Source of the DNA: Candidatus Pullilachnospira intestinigallinarum
Lineage (GTDB): Bacteria; Bacillota; Clostridia; Lachnospirales; Lachnospiraceae
Length of the DNA stretch: 64,000 nt
Reading direction: 5' to 3'
Assembly (NCBI GenBank): GCA_018711275.1
Contig: DVIN01000017.1
Coordinates: 35,281 to 99,280 of the forward strand
The translations under genes were made by a program, and so were the position numbers. The notes under the pieces were generated by a model. The model worked only from the letters and a program-made list of their open reading frames with translations. It made no database searches and was not told where the DNA came from. This document shows, piece after piece, positions 1 through 11,731 of this stretch. Numbering within the stretch: the stretch's first letter is position 1; each line of letters begins with the position of its first letter.

Positions 1-87
1 CTCCACCCCCTGAGCGGTCAGGCCCAGAGGATCACTGACTGCCACGCCCACGGTCTTTGACCCATAGTCCAGTCCCAGAATTCTCAT
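1..87 (-). CDS. ruvX: Holliday junction resolvase RuvX/YqgF, N-terminal fragment truncated by the window edge
   Basis: Reverse-strand translation [29 protein letters not shown] matches the YqgF/RuvX N-terminus; its start overlaps the ireB stop. Confidence 0.85.
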   Translation of the reverse strand, partial: MRILGLDYGSKTVGVAVSDPLGLTAQGVE

Positions 88-356
88 TCCCGGTTCTCCC
101 AGGCTTTATTCCTGATATACTCTTTCAGAAGCTCTTCCACCAGTTCGTCCCGCTCCACTTTCATAATCATGCTGCGGGCGCCCTTGTAGCTGGTGATATA
201 GGTGGGGTCCCCGGACATAATATATCCCACAATCTGATTGACGGGGTTATACCCCTTCTCAGCCATGGCAGTGTATACCACATCCAGCACCTGCTTAACC
301 GAAACTTCCGGCTCTGTTTTCACTTTGAAATACTGTGTATTACTGATATTTGCCAT
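84..356 (-). CDS. ireB: IreB family regulatory phosphoprotein (UPF0297)
   Basis: 90 aa with [29 protein letters not shown] and a C-terminal [10 protein letters not shown] motif; next to ruvX as in many Firmicutes. Confidence 0.9.
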   Translation of the reverse strand: MANISNTQYFKVKTEPEVSVKQVLDVVYTAMAEKGYNPVNQIVGYIMSGDPTYITSYKGARSMIMKVERDELVEELLKEYIRNKAWENRE

Positions 357-436
357 TTTCTCACGTCCTTGACTATACTTGATATCTATCTTATTCTAAT
401 ACAGATTATCAGAAAATTCAATGCAGAATTTCTATT

Positions 437-1768
437 TCATTCCAGCAGTTCCCCGGTCAGCGCTTCTTTCCCTGCAAAACCGGTGATTTTCACCGGAATT
501 CTGCGATTCTCCAGACTCTGATTTGCCCGGCCGACAGCCGCCACCTTCAGATATTCCATGGTGTGGCCCACCCAGAACGTATTTCCTTCTATCGTCTGGA
601 GTTCCTCAAAAAGAACTTCCCGGACGGTTCCCGGAAACTGCTCCATATATTCCCGGCGGTGCCGTTCTCCCAAAAGAATCATCCGGCGGCTTCTCTCTTT
701 TTTCACAGACTCCTCCACCTGTCCTTCCATCCGTGCCGCGCGGGTTCCCTCCCTGCGGGAATAGGGAAAAATGTGGGTCTCATAAAAATGAATGGAGTCC
801 ACAAACGCCAGCGACTCCTCAAATTCCTCCTCCGTTTCCCCCGGAAATCCCGTGATCACATCCGTGGTCAGCGCGGGATTTTCATAATATCGGCGCAGAA
901 GCCGGCATTTTTCCCGGTACTCTTCGGCAGTATACCGGCGGTTCATCCGGGCAAGCGTAGCCGTACAGCCGCTCTGCAAAGACAGGTGGAAATGGGGGCA
1001 TACCCGGGGCAGCGCGGCGATGGTTTTCACAAACTCCTCCGTGATAATTCCGGGTTCCAGAGAACCCAGGCGGATTCTGGAAATCTGCTCCACGCGGTGT
1101 ACCTGTTCGATCAAAGACAACAGCGTCTCCCCGTCCTCCTTCCGGTCCGTTCCGTAGGAACTGAGATGGATACCGGTCAGCACCACCTCCTGGCAGCCAG
1201 AAGCTGCCAGCCGCCGCACCTCCCGCACCACATCCTCCGTCTTTCTGCTTCGCACCCTGCCTCTGGCATAGGGAATAATGCAGTAGCTGCAAAACTGGTT
1301 GCACCCATCCTGTACTTTGATATAAGCCCTGGTATGTTCCTCGGTCCTGCTGATGGAAAGATTTTCATAACTGCACTCATGCGTCAGGTCCAGAACCGTA
1401 CCGTTTACGGCACAGCCTTTTCTGTAATCCTCCAGGATCTGTACCAGATTCTGTTTCATATTATTTCCAATAATCAGATCAATAGACGGATCCGCCTCTA
1501 TTTTTTCATTTCCCGCCTGCGCCTGGGCATAACAGCCGGCAGCAATCACCACTGCCTGAGGATTCATCTTTCTGGCCCGGTGGAGCATCTGCCGGGACTT
1601 CCGGTCCGCGATATTTGTCACCGTACAGGTATTAATCACATACACGTCCGCCCCCGGCGCAAAGGGGACAATCTCATAGCCGGCTTCCTCCAGCTGCTGC
1701 TGCATGGCCTCCAGCTCGTATGCGTTGACTTTACAGCCAAGATTGTGCAATGCAACTTTTCCTTTCAT
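437..1768 (-). CDS. mtaB: tRNA (N6-L-threonylcarbamoyladenosine(37)-C2)-methylthiotransferase MtaB
   Basis: Radical SAM motif CNQFCSYCIIPYARG and MiaB/MtaB N-terminal motif NLGCKVNAYELEAM...NTCTVTNIADRKSRQ. Confidence 0.92.
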   Translation of the reverse strand: MKGKVALHNLGCKVNAYELEAMQQQLEEAGYEIVPFAPGADVYVINTCTVTNIADRKSRQMLHRARKMNPQAVVIAAGCYAQAQAGNEKIEADPSIDLIIGNNMKQNLVQILEDYRKGCAVNGTVLDLTHECSYENLSISRTEEHTRAYIKVQDGCNQFCSYCIIPYARGRVRSRKTEDVVREVRRLAASGCQEVVLTGIHLSSYGTDRKEDGETLLSLIEQVHRVEQISRIRLGSLEPGIITEEFVKTIAALPRVCPHFHLSLQSGCTATLARMNRRYTAEEYREKCRLLRRYYENPALTTDVITGFPGETEEEFEESLAFVDSIHFYETHIFPYSRREGTRAARMEGQVEESVKKERSRRMILLGERHRREYMEQFPGTVREVLFEELQTIEGNTFWVGHTMEYLKVAAVGRANQSLENRRIPVKITGFAGKEALTGELLE

Positions 1769-1842
1769 TTTCGTTCTTTTTCCTTTCGTTATTTCGGGGC
1801 AATAAACCATCTGATTTCCCGGAATCTTTGTATTCTTTCACC

Positions 1843-1871
1843 TTGACTTTTCATACCGTAACAGGTAAGAT
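1843..1871 (+). promoter_or_regulatory. Sigma-A promoter for the HPr-like gene: TTGACT-N17-TAAGAT
   Basis: -35 at 1843-1848, 17-bp spacer, -10 at 1866-1871, about 50 nt upstream of ATG. Confidence 0.6.
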
Positions 1872-1919
1872 AAAACTAGTTCATTAATTAAAATATTCTG
1901 TATTTTGGGAGGAAGCAAC

Positions 1920-2153
1920 ATGAAAACAGTTCAGATTTCACTTAACTCGATCGACAAAGTCAAAGCTTTTGTAAATGATATTTCCAAATATGATTTCGAT
2001 TTTGACCTCGTTTCCGGCAGATACGTAATCGATGCCAAGTCGATTATGGGTATCTTCAGCCTGGATCTCTCCAAGCCCATCGATCTGAATGTACATGCGG
2101 AAGGCAGCAGTCTGGACAACGTACTGGAAACTCTGAAGCCCTATATCATCTGA
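1920..2153 (+). CDS. HPr family protein (Crh-like: no active-site His, Ser46-like site kept)
   Basis: MKTVQISLNSIDKVKAFVNDISKYDFDFDLVSGRYVIDAKSIMGIFSLDLSKPIDL has the HPr fold length and the AKS-I-x-G-I-x-S-L motif; GGAGG ribosome site. Confidence 0.8.
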   Translation: MKTVQISLNSIDKVKAFVNDISKYDFDFDLVSGRYVIDAKSIMGIFSLDLSKPIDLNVHAEGSSLDNVLETLKPYII

Positions 2154-2243
2154 TTCCCCGGCTGCCATATTGCTTCGGCCGTTGGGAGGATATGCCGCAT
2201 CCGGCGCTGTCCCGGATCCCGGCGGTCTGCAAATTTGAATATT

Positions 2244-2275
2244 ACTGCGTCTCTTTCCGGAGACGCAGTTTTTTT
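2244..2275 (+). terminator. Rho-independent terminator after the HPr-like gene
   Basis: ACTGCGTCTC-TTTCCG-GAGACGCAGT followed by TTTTTT. Confidence 0.85.
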
Positions 2276-2352
2276 GCGCAAAACCGGACCGCCATGCCGT
2301 CGGCGGGACGTGTCACAGCATCTGGACAGGGGAAGGACTTCCCCCGTCCAGG

Positions 2353-3531
2353 TCAGTGAATCCGGATCACCTCGGCGGTTTCCACCGCGGTTTTTACCAT
2401 ATCGTCAATCTTCTCCTGCAGCTTCTGCTCCGACCGGCGGATCACCTGGACATTGGGTTTTGTCACCGGATGCTTCGCCACGAATATCGTGCAGCAGTCC
2501 TCATAAGGTTCAATGGACGTCTCATAAGTGTTGATCTTATACGCGATATCGATGATCTCCTGCTTATCAAATCCGATCACCGGCCGGAATACCGGCATGG
2601 TGCAGACTTCATTGGTGGCTGCCAGACTCTGTACCGTCTGACTGGCCACCTGGCCGATACTCTCTCCCGTAATCAGCGCCAGGCATTTGTTGGCCTTTCC
2701 GATTTCTTCAGCAATCCGCATCATATAGCGGCGCATGATAATAGTCAGCTCATCGTGCGGGCACTGATCGTAGATATACAGCTGGATATCCGTAAAATTC
2801 ACCACATGCAGATGGATGGGACCGCTGTAGCGGGCCACCAGCCGGGCCAGATCCACCACCTTCTGCTTTGCCCGCTCACTGGTATAAGGCGGCGCATGAA
2901 AATATACGGCGTCAATCTGCACTCCCCGTTTGGCAATCATATAACCTGCCACCGGACTGTCGATTCCACCGGAGAGCAGCAGCATGGCTTTCCCGTTGGT
3001 TCCCACCGGCATCCCCCCGGGTCCGGGAATGGTTTCGGAATAAATATAAATCCGCTCCCGAATTTCCACCACCAGCAGAATATCGGGATGATGCACATCC
3101 ACTTTCATCTCCGGATAAGCCCTAAGAACCCGTTCGCCCAGATCAGCGTTAAGACTCATGGAAGTTCCGGGATAGCTTTTTCTGGCCCGGCGCACATGCA
3201 TCTTAAACGTTCTGTTTTTTTCCGGATATACATGATCCACATACCGCAGCAGATCTTCGGCCAGCGCCTCAAATCCCCTGTCCTGGCAGATCATCACCGG
3301 ACAGATCTCCGCGATTCCGAATACCCGTTTCAGGGCATCCACCGTCTCTTCGTAGTCGAATGCGCCTTCCGGCTCCACATAAACTCTTCCCTGCTCTTTG
3401 GTTACCTGGAATTTTCCGTCCACATTCTTCAGGGCATGGTGGATCTGGCTGATCAGCGCGTCCTCAAATACATAACGGTTTTTCCCCTTAATACCAATTT
3501 CCGCATATTTGATCAGAAATGCTTTAAACAT
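2353..3531 (-). CDS. thiI: tRNA uracil 4-sulfurtransferase ThiI
   Basis: MFKAFLIKYAEIGIKGKNRYVFE N-terminus, SGGIDSPVAGYMIAKRGV PP-loop. Confidence 0.93.
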   Translation of the reverse strand: MFKAFLIKYAEIGIKGKNRYVFEDALISQIHHALKNVDGKFQVTKEQGRVYVEPEGAFDYEETVDALKRVFGIAEICPVMICQDRGFEALAEDLLRYVDHVYPEKNRTFKMHVRRARKSYPGTSMSLNADLGERVLRAYPEMKVDVHHPDILLVVEIRERIYIYSETIPGPGGMPVGTNGKAMLLLSGGIDSPVAGYMIAKRGVQIDAVYFHAPPYTSERAKQKVVDLARLVARYSGPIHLHVVNFTDIQLYIYDQCPHDELTIIMRRYMMRIAEEIGKANKCLALITGESIGQVASQTVQSLAATNEVCTMPVFRPVIGFDKQEIIDIAYKINTYETSIEPYEDCCTIFVAKHPVTKPNVQVIRRSEQKLQEKIDDMVKTAVETAEVIRIH

Positions 3532-3541
3532 CTTCTTCCTC

Positions 3542-4705
3542 CTACTTTCTGGCATACCGCCGCAGCATGGGCAGTACTTCCCGCAGCACGGTAAGCGTGT
3601 AATCCAGCTCCTCTCTGGTGGTCTCATCGCTGAAGCTGAACCGCACCGCCGACTCTCTGAGCGCAGCCGGCAGTCCGATGGCTGTCAGAGTGGGACTCTG
3701 GTTTTTTTTGTGGGTGGAACAGGCGCTGCCGGCGGACACATAGATTCCCCTGTCTTCCAGGGTGTGCAGCAGCACTTCGCTGCGCACGCCCGCAAAAGAA
3801 GCGCTGACAATATGCGGAGCGCTGTCTTCCCCGGTAAGGCCGTGAACGGTCACCTGCTCCATCGCGCCAAGTTCCTGCACAAAATAGTTTTTCAGTTCTC
3901 TCATGCGGGATACCGCCTCATCCAGATCCCCGTAGGCGAGGCGGGCGGCCTCCCCCAGACCGGCGGCTCCCGGCACATTGTCTGTCCCGGACCGCATTCC
4001 CTGCTGCTGTCCTCCGCCGTAGATATAGGGAAACAGCTTCACCTGCTGGCCCGCATAGAGAAATCCCGTTCCCTTTGGGCCGTGAATCTTGTGACCGCTG
4101 GCCGACAGAAGATCAATTTTCATTTTTCTCGGCCGGATCAGATACTTTCCATAAGCCTGGATGGCATCCACATGAAAATATGTTCCGGGATTTTTTCCCT
4201 TGATTCTTCTTCCGATTTCCTCCACCGGCTCCACCGCTCCGATTTCATTGTTCACATACATGACGGAAACCAGGATTGTCTCCGGCCCCACGGCTTCCTC
4301 CACGGCTTCCGGGGAAACTCTGCCGTTTTTATCCACATCCAGCCAGGTGACAGAAAATCCCTGTCGCTCCAGAAACTGTGCCGGCGCCGATACGGCAGGA
4401 TGCTCGATCCGGGTAGTGACAATGTGGCGGCCTCTGCGCTGATTGGCCAGCGCTGTTCCGATCAGGGCCCAGTTGTTGGACTCTGTTCCTCCGGATGTAA
4501 AATAGATCTCCTTCGGATCCACCTTCAGGGTCCGGGCGATTTCCCGGGCAGCCTGCTTCACATACTGTTCTGCTTCTACTCCTTTTTTATGCATGGAGGA
4601 GGGATTTCCATAATCCTCCATCATGGTTTTCACCACCACATCCCGCACCTGGGGACGGCATCTGGTGGTGGCGGAATTATCCAGATATACTTCCATCATT
4701 CTCAT
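3542..4705 (-). CDS. Cysteine desulfurase (NifS/IscS class V aminotransferase)
   Basis: MMEVYLDNSATTRC...SASGHKIHGPKGTGFLY PLP lysine motif; SAGSACST; next to thiI. Confidence 0.92.
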   Translation of the reverse strand: MRMMEVYLDNSATTRCRPQVRDVVVKTMMEDYGNPSSMHKKGVEAEQYVKQAAREIARTLKVDPKEIYFTSGGTESNNWALIGTALANQRRGRHIVTTRIEHPAVSAPAQFLERQGFSVTWLDVDKNGRVSPEAVEEAVGPETILVSVMYVNNEIGAVEPVEEIGRRIKGKNPGTYFHVDAIQAYGKYLIRPRKMKIDLLSASGHKIHGPKGTGFLYAGQQVKLFPYIYGGGQQQGMRSGTDNVPGAAGLGEAARLAYGDLDEAVSRMRELKNYFVQELGAMEQVTVHGLTGEDSAPHIVSASFAGVRSEVLLHTLEDRGIYVSAGSACSTHKKNQSPTLTAIGLPAALRESAVRFSFSDETTREELDYTLTVLREVLPMLRRYARK

Positions 4706-5474
4706 CCTTTCCCGGTTTGCTTTCCTCCTTCTGCCCTTCCAGCAGATACATGAGAATCGACATCACCGTCATTCCCGCCGTTTCCGTCCGGAGAATCCGC
4801 TTCCCCAGCGTGATGGGCAGCACGCCCTTTGCCATGGCGTACTCCACTTCCTCCGGAGCAAATCCGCCTTCAGGGCCGATAAAGATAGCCGCCGTCCTCC
4901 CCGGACAGATTCTGCCAAACAGTTTGCGGGTATTTTCCATATCGCCGGCCATCTCATAAGGAATCAGCGGCACATCCGTCAGGGCAGCCCGATCCACCGC
5001 GCTGCAAAAATCCATCACCGGATGAACCTGCGGAATCACCAGCCGCTTCGACTGTTTGGCCGCGCTCTCCGCCACCGACTGCCACCGCTTTCTTTTTCCC
5101 TCTTCTTTCCTGGCGTCCAGTTTCACCACCGCCCGCTTTGTGGCCACGGGAATAATCTCCGCCACCCCCAGCTCCACAGTTTTCTGGATGATCCACTCCA
5201 TCTTTCCGCTTTTGGGAAGGCCCTGATACAAGCTGATCCTGGCCGGAAGTTCCAGCCCGCTCTCCTGGGCATACAGAATCTGAGCAACAATCTGCTCCGG
5301 CCCCAGTTCCTGCAGCGTACAGGCGTATTCCCTGCCGCTCTCGTCGCTGACAGAAATCTCTTCCCCTGGTTTCATGCGGAGTACGTTTTTTATATGATTT
5401 ACATCACTGCCCGTGATAATGATCTGTTTTTCTTCCATATGAACCTGATCCGGTTCCACAAAAAATCGATACAT
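4677..5474 (-). CDS. rsmE: 16S rRNA (uracil(1498)-N(3))-methyltransferase RsmE
   Basis: MYRFFVEPDQV...HIKNVLRMKPGEEI; IGPEGGFAPEEVEYA and LGKRILRTETA motifs. Confidence 0.93.
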   Translation of the reverse strand: MYRFFVEPDQVHMEEKQIIITGSDVNHIKNVLRMKPGEEISVSDESGREYACTLQELGPEQIVAQILYAQESGLELPARISLYQGLPKSGKMEWIIQKTVELGVAEIIPVATKRAVVKLDARKEEGKRKRWQSVAESAAKQSKRLVIPQVHPVMDFCSAVDRAALTDVPLIPYEMAGDMENTRKLFGRICPGRTAAIFIGPEGGFAPEEVEYAMAKGVLPITLGKRILRTETAGMTVMSILMYLLEGQKEESKPGKDENDGSISG

Positions 5475-5481
5475 AAGCCTC

Positions 5482-6483
5482 CTACAACGGTCTTCTGGCC
5501 GTCACAGACACCCATTCTCCCTGCCGGGTAACCTCCACCAGCATCAGGCCGGCCTTTTTCACCGCTTCTGTAACCAGTTCTTCCCGCTCCTGAATGATTC
5601 CCGAGGTGATATAAATTCCTCCCGGTTTCAGGTGACGCACCACCTCCGGCGTCAGCGGCACCAGCACCTCCGCCAGAATATTGGCCACCACAATATCGTA
5701 CCGGTCATAACCCACCGCATCCTGAACGGCCGGATCATCGATAATATTCCCAATCATCATGGTAAATGCTTCGTCCGGTATACCATTGGCCTCCTTGTTT
5801 TCCTCCACCGCCGGCACCGCGCAGGGATCCAGATCTGTTCCCAGCGCATGGGCGGCTCCCAGTCGGCACGCAATGATGGAAAGTATACCGCTTCCCGTTC
5901 CCACGTCCAGAAGCTCCGTCTGCGGGGTCACATATTTTTTCAGCTGCCGGATGCAAAGCTGGGTGGTCTCATGCATTCCTGTTCCGAAAGCCGTGCCCGG
6001 ATCGATATGGATAATCATCTTATCCCGGTCCTCTTCCTTAACTTCTTCCCAGGAGGGAATAATCAGAATATCGTCCACATAAAACTGTTTAAAATACTTT
6101 TTCCAGTTATTGATCCAGTCCACATCTTCGGTCTCGTCCACGGAAATACTTCCCTCACCAATGGGGCAGAAAGGACGCAGCCCGTCCAGTTCCTGCCGAA
6201 CCAGCCGCAGAATCTCTTCCTCACAGACCGCTTCTCCGTTCAGCACCAGGTTTCCCTCTTCATCCTCCTCCACAAAGAAACTGAGCCACGCGATACCGTC
6301 GTCCTCCGGTCCTTCCGGAAGGATATCCACGAACATCTGCTCCTTCTCCATGGCAGTCAGCGGCACATGATCTTCAATCTGCGCGCCCTCCAGTCCGATA
6401 TCATACAGCGTACTGATGATGATATCCTCTGCCTCTGTGGTTGTCTTGATTTTAAATTTTTTCCATTTCATACTGTTTTTCAC
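5482..6483 (-). CDS. prmA: Ribosomal protein L11 methyltransferase PrmA
   Basis: DPGTAFGTGMHETTQLC...LLDVGTGSGILSI...VANILAEVL. Confidence 0.93.
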   Translation of the reverse strand: MKNSMKWKKFKIKTTTEAEDIIISTLYDIGLEGAQIEDHVPLTAMEKEQMFVDILPEGPEDDGIAWLSFFVEEDEEGNLVLNGEAVCEEEILRLVRQELDGLRPFCPIGEGSISVDETEDVDWINNWKKYFKQFYVDDILIIPSWEEVKEEDRDKMIIHIDPGTAFGTGMHETTQLCIRQLKKYVTPQTELLDVGTGSGILSIIACRLGAAHALGTDLDPCAVPAVEENKEANGIPDEAFTMMIGNIIDDPAVQDAVGYDRYDIVVANILAEVLVPLTPEVVRHLKPGGIYITSGIIQEREELVTEAVKKAGLMLVEVTRQGEWVSVTARRPL

Positions 6484-6549
6484 CTCATTCGTATCCGGCG
6501 GATGCCGGAATGTCCTAACGGAACCAATGTTTCAAAACCGGAGCGTATC

Positions 6550-7473
6550 CTACAGTACCAGAGATACCACGGGAATGGTAAGCAGTGACAGCAGGGTTGT
6601 CAGTACAATCCCCCGGGACAGCACACCGCACTCCAGCCCGTACTGTTTTGCCAGCATCAGGGGCATATTGGCCACCGGCATGGCCATCACCAGCACACTG
6701 GCTCCCACCATCATGGCGTTGTCTGATAATCTTCCAAGAATCAGCCCCATCGCCACCGGGAGAAGCACCATCCGTATCACCGCGAAAAGATAGATTCTCC
6801 ATCCGCAAAAAACTTCCCTGAAAGGCATCTGGGACAGCGTCGCCCCCAGCACAGCCATGGAAAGGAACGTGGTGCAGCGGCCCGCATAGGAAAGACTGTC
6901 TTCCAGGACACCGGGCAGCGGAATCTGAAACCAGAAAATCACAATTGCCAGTACCGCCGCCAGCGTTCCCACATTCAGGAACTGTCTCCAGAAAGCATGT
7001 TTTTTCTTCTCTCCGTTTTCCGCCTCCAGTACCGCAATCCCATGGGTATAGATCAGCACGTTAAAAAACAGATTAAATACCGTCACATAGATCACGGCAG
7101 CCGTTCCCAGCACGGCAGACACCACCGGGATTCCGATAAATCCCGTATTGCCATAGACGGTCATCAGTGTGTAAAAACTCCGCTCCCGCGAAGCCACCCG
7201 CAGCAGACGGGGCATCAGCCATCCCAGCAGCATCAGAACTATATAAGACACAAAAGCAATTCCGACCGTGGTCAGAATATCCCCTCTGGTGGCCGTGGTT
7301 GATTCATCCACGGCACTGGCCAGGATAATGGCCGGATTGCATACCATGGTGATCAGGCAGGAAAGATCTCTGGAAGCACAATTGCTCACCATACGCTTCC
7401 GAAACAGAAAATACCCTGTTCCGATCAACAGAAAAATCACCAGCATCTGCTGGAATACCACGATTGTACTCAT
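6550..7473 (-). CDS. AEC (auxin efflux carrier) family transporter
   Basis: Ten-TM hydrophobic profile, GNTGFIGIPVVSAVLG and MPVANMPLMLAKQYG motifs. Confidence 0.8.
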   Translation of the reverse strand: MSTIVVFQQMLVIFLLIGTGYFLFRKRMVSNCASRDLSCLITMVCNPAIILASAVDESTTATRGDILTTVGIAFVSYIVLMLLGWLMPRLLRVASRERSFYTLMTVYGNTGFIGIPVVSAVLGTAAVIYVTVFNLFFNVLIYTHGIAVLEAENGEKKKHAFWRQFLNVGTLAAVLAIVIFWFQIPLPGVLEDSLSYAGRCTTFLSMAVLGATLSQMPFREVFCGWRIYLFAVIRMVLLPVAMGLILGRLSDNAMMVGASVLVMAMPVANMPLMLAKQYGLECGVLSRGIVLTTLLSLLTIPVVSLVL

Positions 7474-7624
7474 TATCCTCCCTCTTTCCCGCGCACGCTT
7501 CCTTCCGCAAAGCCGCCGGACAGACACGGATCAGACGCCCCGCCCGTCTCCCGGTATCTGACTGTCCCATCGACAGATACGCATAATTATAATAACTATA
7601 CAGGAATTTTTTCATAAACGCAAG

Positions 7625-7667
7625 AAAAAAATCCGGATGCCCGGCGCAGTGCGCGGGCATCCGGATT
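7625..7667 (-). terminator. Rho-independent terminator of the hrcA-grpE-dnaK-dnaJ operon
   Basis: Reverse strand AATCCGGATGCCCG...CGGGCATCCGGATT followed by TTTTTT. Confidence 0.88.
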
Positions 7668-7682
7668 CTCAGGTGAAAACCA

Positions 7683-8867
7683 TCAATCCTCAAAAGTCTC
7701 TTTCAGTTTATCCATAAAACTTTTCTTTTTTTCTTTTTCCGGCCCTTTCGCCGTTTTTGCTGCCGGCCGGTTTCCGCAGGCCGCATCAAATGCCCGCAAA
7801 GCCTCCTTGGCCTCTTCGTTGAGCTTGGTGGGAACCTGTACCACCAGCGTCACATAATGGTCGCCCCGTACGCTGCGGTTTCTGAGAGAAGGTACGCCTT
7901 TCCCTTTCAGACGGATCTTGGTATCTGTCTGCGTGCCCGGTTTTACCTCGTACTCCACATCCCCGTCCACGGTACTGATACGGATGGTTCCGCCCAGCGC
8001 GGCCTGCGCGTAGGTGATAGGCGCGGTGGAGAAAATATTCATATCCTGTCTCTGGAAAATGGGGTGACGGGCCACCTGTACTTCCACCAGCAAATCGCCT
8101 CTTGGACCGCCATTGGTTCCCGGCTCTCCCTTTTCACGGATACGGATACTCTGTCCATTGTCGATACCGGCCGGAACAGACACCTGAATCTTCTTTCTGG
8201 AAGAAGTGTACCCGGTTCCCCGGCAGTCAGAACATTTCTCCCGGATGATTTTTCCGGTACCGCCGCAGTCCGGACAGGTCTGCACATTTCTCACCATACC
8301 GAACATGGACTGCTGCGTGTAAACCACCTGGCCGGTTCCTTTACATTTGGAACAGGTTTCCGGAGATGTACCCGGTTTTGCGCCGGTACCTCCACAGGTT
8401 TTACAGGGATCTTTCAGTGTCAGTTCGATCTCCTTCTCACAGCCGAACACCGCCTCCTGGAAAGTGATATGAATCACCGCCCGCAGATTTGCTCCCTTCA
8501 TGGGACTGTTGGTCGCTCTGTGGCTTCTGCCACCGCCAAACAAATCGCCGAAAATATCGCCGAAAATATCACCCATATCTGCGCCGTTGAAATCAAAACC
8601 TCCGAATCCGCCGTAGCCGCCGGCTCCGGCGCCTCCATTTTCAAAGGCTGCATGGCCAAACTGATCGTAAGCTTTTCGTTTTTCCGGATCACTGAGCACA
8701 CTGTAGGCTTCTGTAGCCTCCTTAAACTTCTGCTCCGCGTCTTTATCTCCGGGATTCATATCCGGATGATATTTTTTGGCCAGCTTCCGGTATGCTTTTT
8801 TCAAGGTCGCATCATCAGCCCCCCGGTCAACGCCAAGGACCTGGTAATAATCTCTTTTTTCTGCCAT
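7683..8867 (-). CDS. dnaJ: Chaperone protein DnaJ
   Basis: J-domain with HPD, G/F region, four CxxCxGxG zinc repeats. Confidence 0.96.
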   Translation of the reverse strand: MAEKRDYYQVLGVDRGADDATLKKAYRKLAKKYHPDMNPGDKDAEQKFKEATEAYSVLSDPEKRKAYDQFGHAAFENGGAGAGGYGGFGGFDFNGADMGDIFGDIFGDLFGGGRSHRATNSPMKGANLRAVIHITFQEAVFGCEKEIELTLKDPCKTCGGTGAKPGTSPETCSKCKGTGQVVYTQQSMFGMVRNVQTCPDCGGTGKIIREKCSDCRGTGYTSSRKKIQVSVPAGIDNGQSIRIREKGEPGTNGGPRGDLLVEVQVARHPIFQRQDMNIFSTAPITYAQAALGGTIRISTVDGDVEYEVKPGTQTDTKIRLKGKGVPSLRNRSVRGDHYVTLVVQVPTKLNEEAKEALRAFDAACGNRPAAKTAKGPEKEKKKSFMDKLKETFED

Positions 8868-9033
8868 TATCTTCACCTTTCCTGCTGCCGCCCGGCCAAC
8901 AGCCCCTCAAAGAGGAAAATCCGGACAGCCATCTTCTCACAACTACAGGGACGGAGACACTTTCGCATCCCCGCCCCTGAGGGTTTTTCGCTGCGGTCAG
9001 GGCATTTCTTCTCCTGCCGTATTTTCTGAAATA

Positions 9034-11019
<1,986 letters not shown>

Positions 11020-11029
11020 TCAAAGGGAC

Positions 11030-11698
11030 TTAATTGGCTACTTTTACCATGCTGTGGCGTACCACAAAGTCCTTGTATGTGTATCCCTTCTGAAACTCTT
11101 CCACGATGACATTCTCTCCGGCGTTCTCATCTTCCACATGCATCACCGCGTTGTGGAGATCCGGGTTGAACTCCTGGCCTACTGCCTCAATGGGTTTCAC
11201 TCCCAGTTCGTCAAAGGCTGTCATCAGCTGTTTGTAAACCTTTTCCATACCCTGAGCGAAGGGATCTTCACTGTCAGAAACTGTTGCCAGACCACGTTCG
11301 AAGCTGTCCACGATGGGAAGCATCTTTTCCACGATATCTCTGGCGCCGATCACATACATGCTGGCCTTTTCTTTTTCTGTCCGTTTCCGGTAGTTATCGA
11401 ACTCGGCCATCTGACGTTTCAGCTGATCGGTCAGTTCCTCAATCTTCTCGTCTTTTTTATCTTTTTTCTCTTTTTTCTTTCCGAAGAACCGTTTTTCCTT
11501 TTCCGGTTCTGCCTTGGCATCCCCGCTGTCCTTCGCTTCCTCCTGTTCTTCTGTATCCGGCTGTACGCTTTCTTCTGAAGTTTCTGTGGAGGCAGTTTCC
11601 TGATTCTCCGGCTTCTGTGTATCGTCGGCTGCCGCTTCCCTGGTATCTTTCACTTCTTCGGAAGTCTGGTCAGCTGTATTTCTGTTTTCCTCTGCCAT
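11030..11698 (-). CDS. grpE: Nucleotide exchange factor GrpE
   Basis: AEFDNYRKRTEKEK and LGVKPIEAVGQEFNPDLHNAVMHVED motifs; operon position. Confidence 0.95.
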   Translation of the reverse strand: MAEENRNTADQTSEEVKDTREAAADDTQKPENQETASTETSEESVQPDTEEQEEAKDSGDAKAEPEKEKRFFGKKKEKKDKKDEKIEELTDQLKRQMAEFDNYRKRTEKEKASMYVIGARDIVEKMLPIVDSFERGLATVSDSEDPFAQGMEKVYKQLMTAFDELGVKPIEAVGQEFNPDLHNAVMHVEDENAGENVIVEEFQKGYTYKDFVVRHSMVKVAN

Positions 11699-11731
11699 CT
11701 CTCACCTTCCACCTTTCTTTTCCTTCTGATG

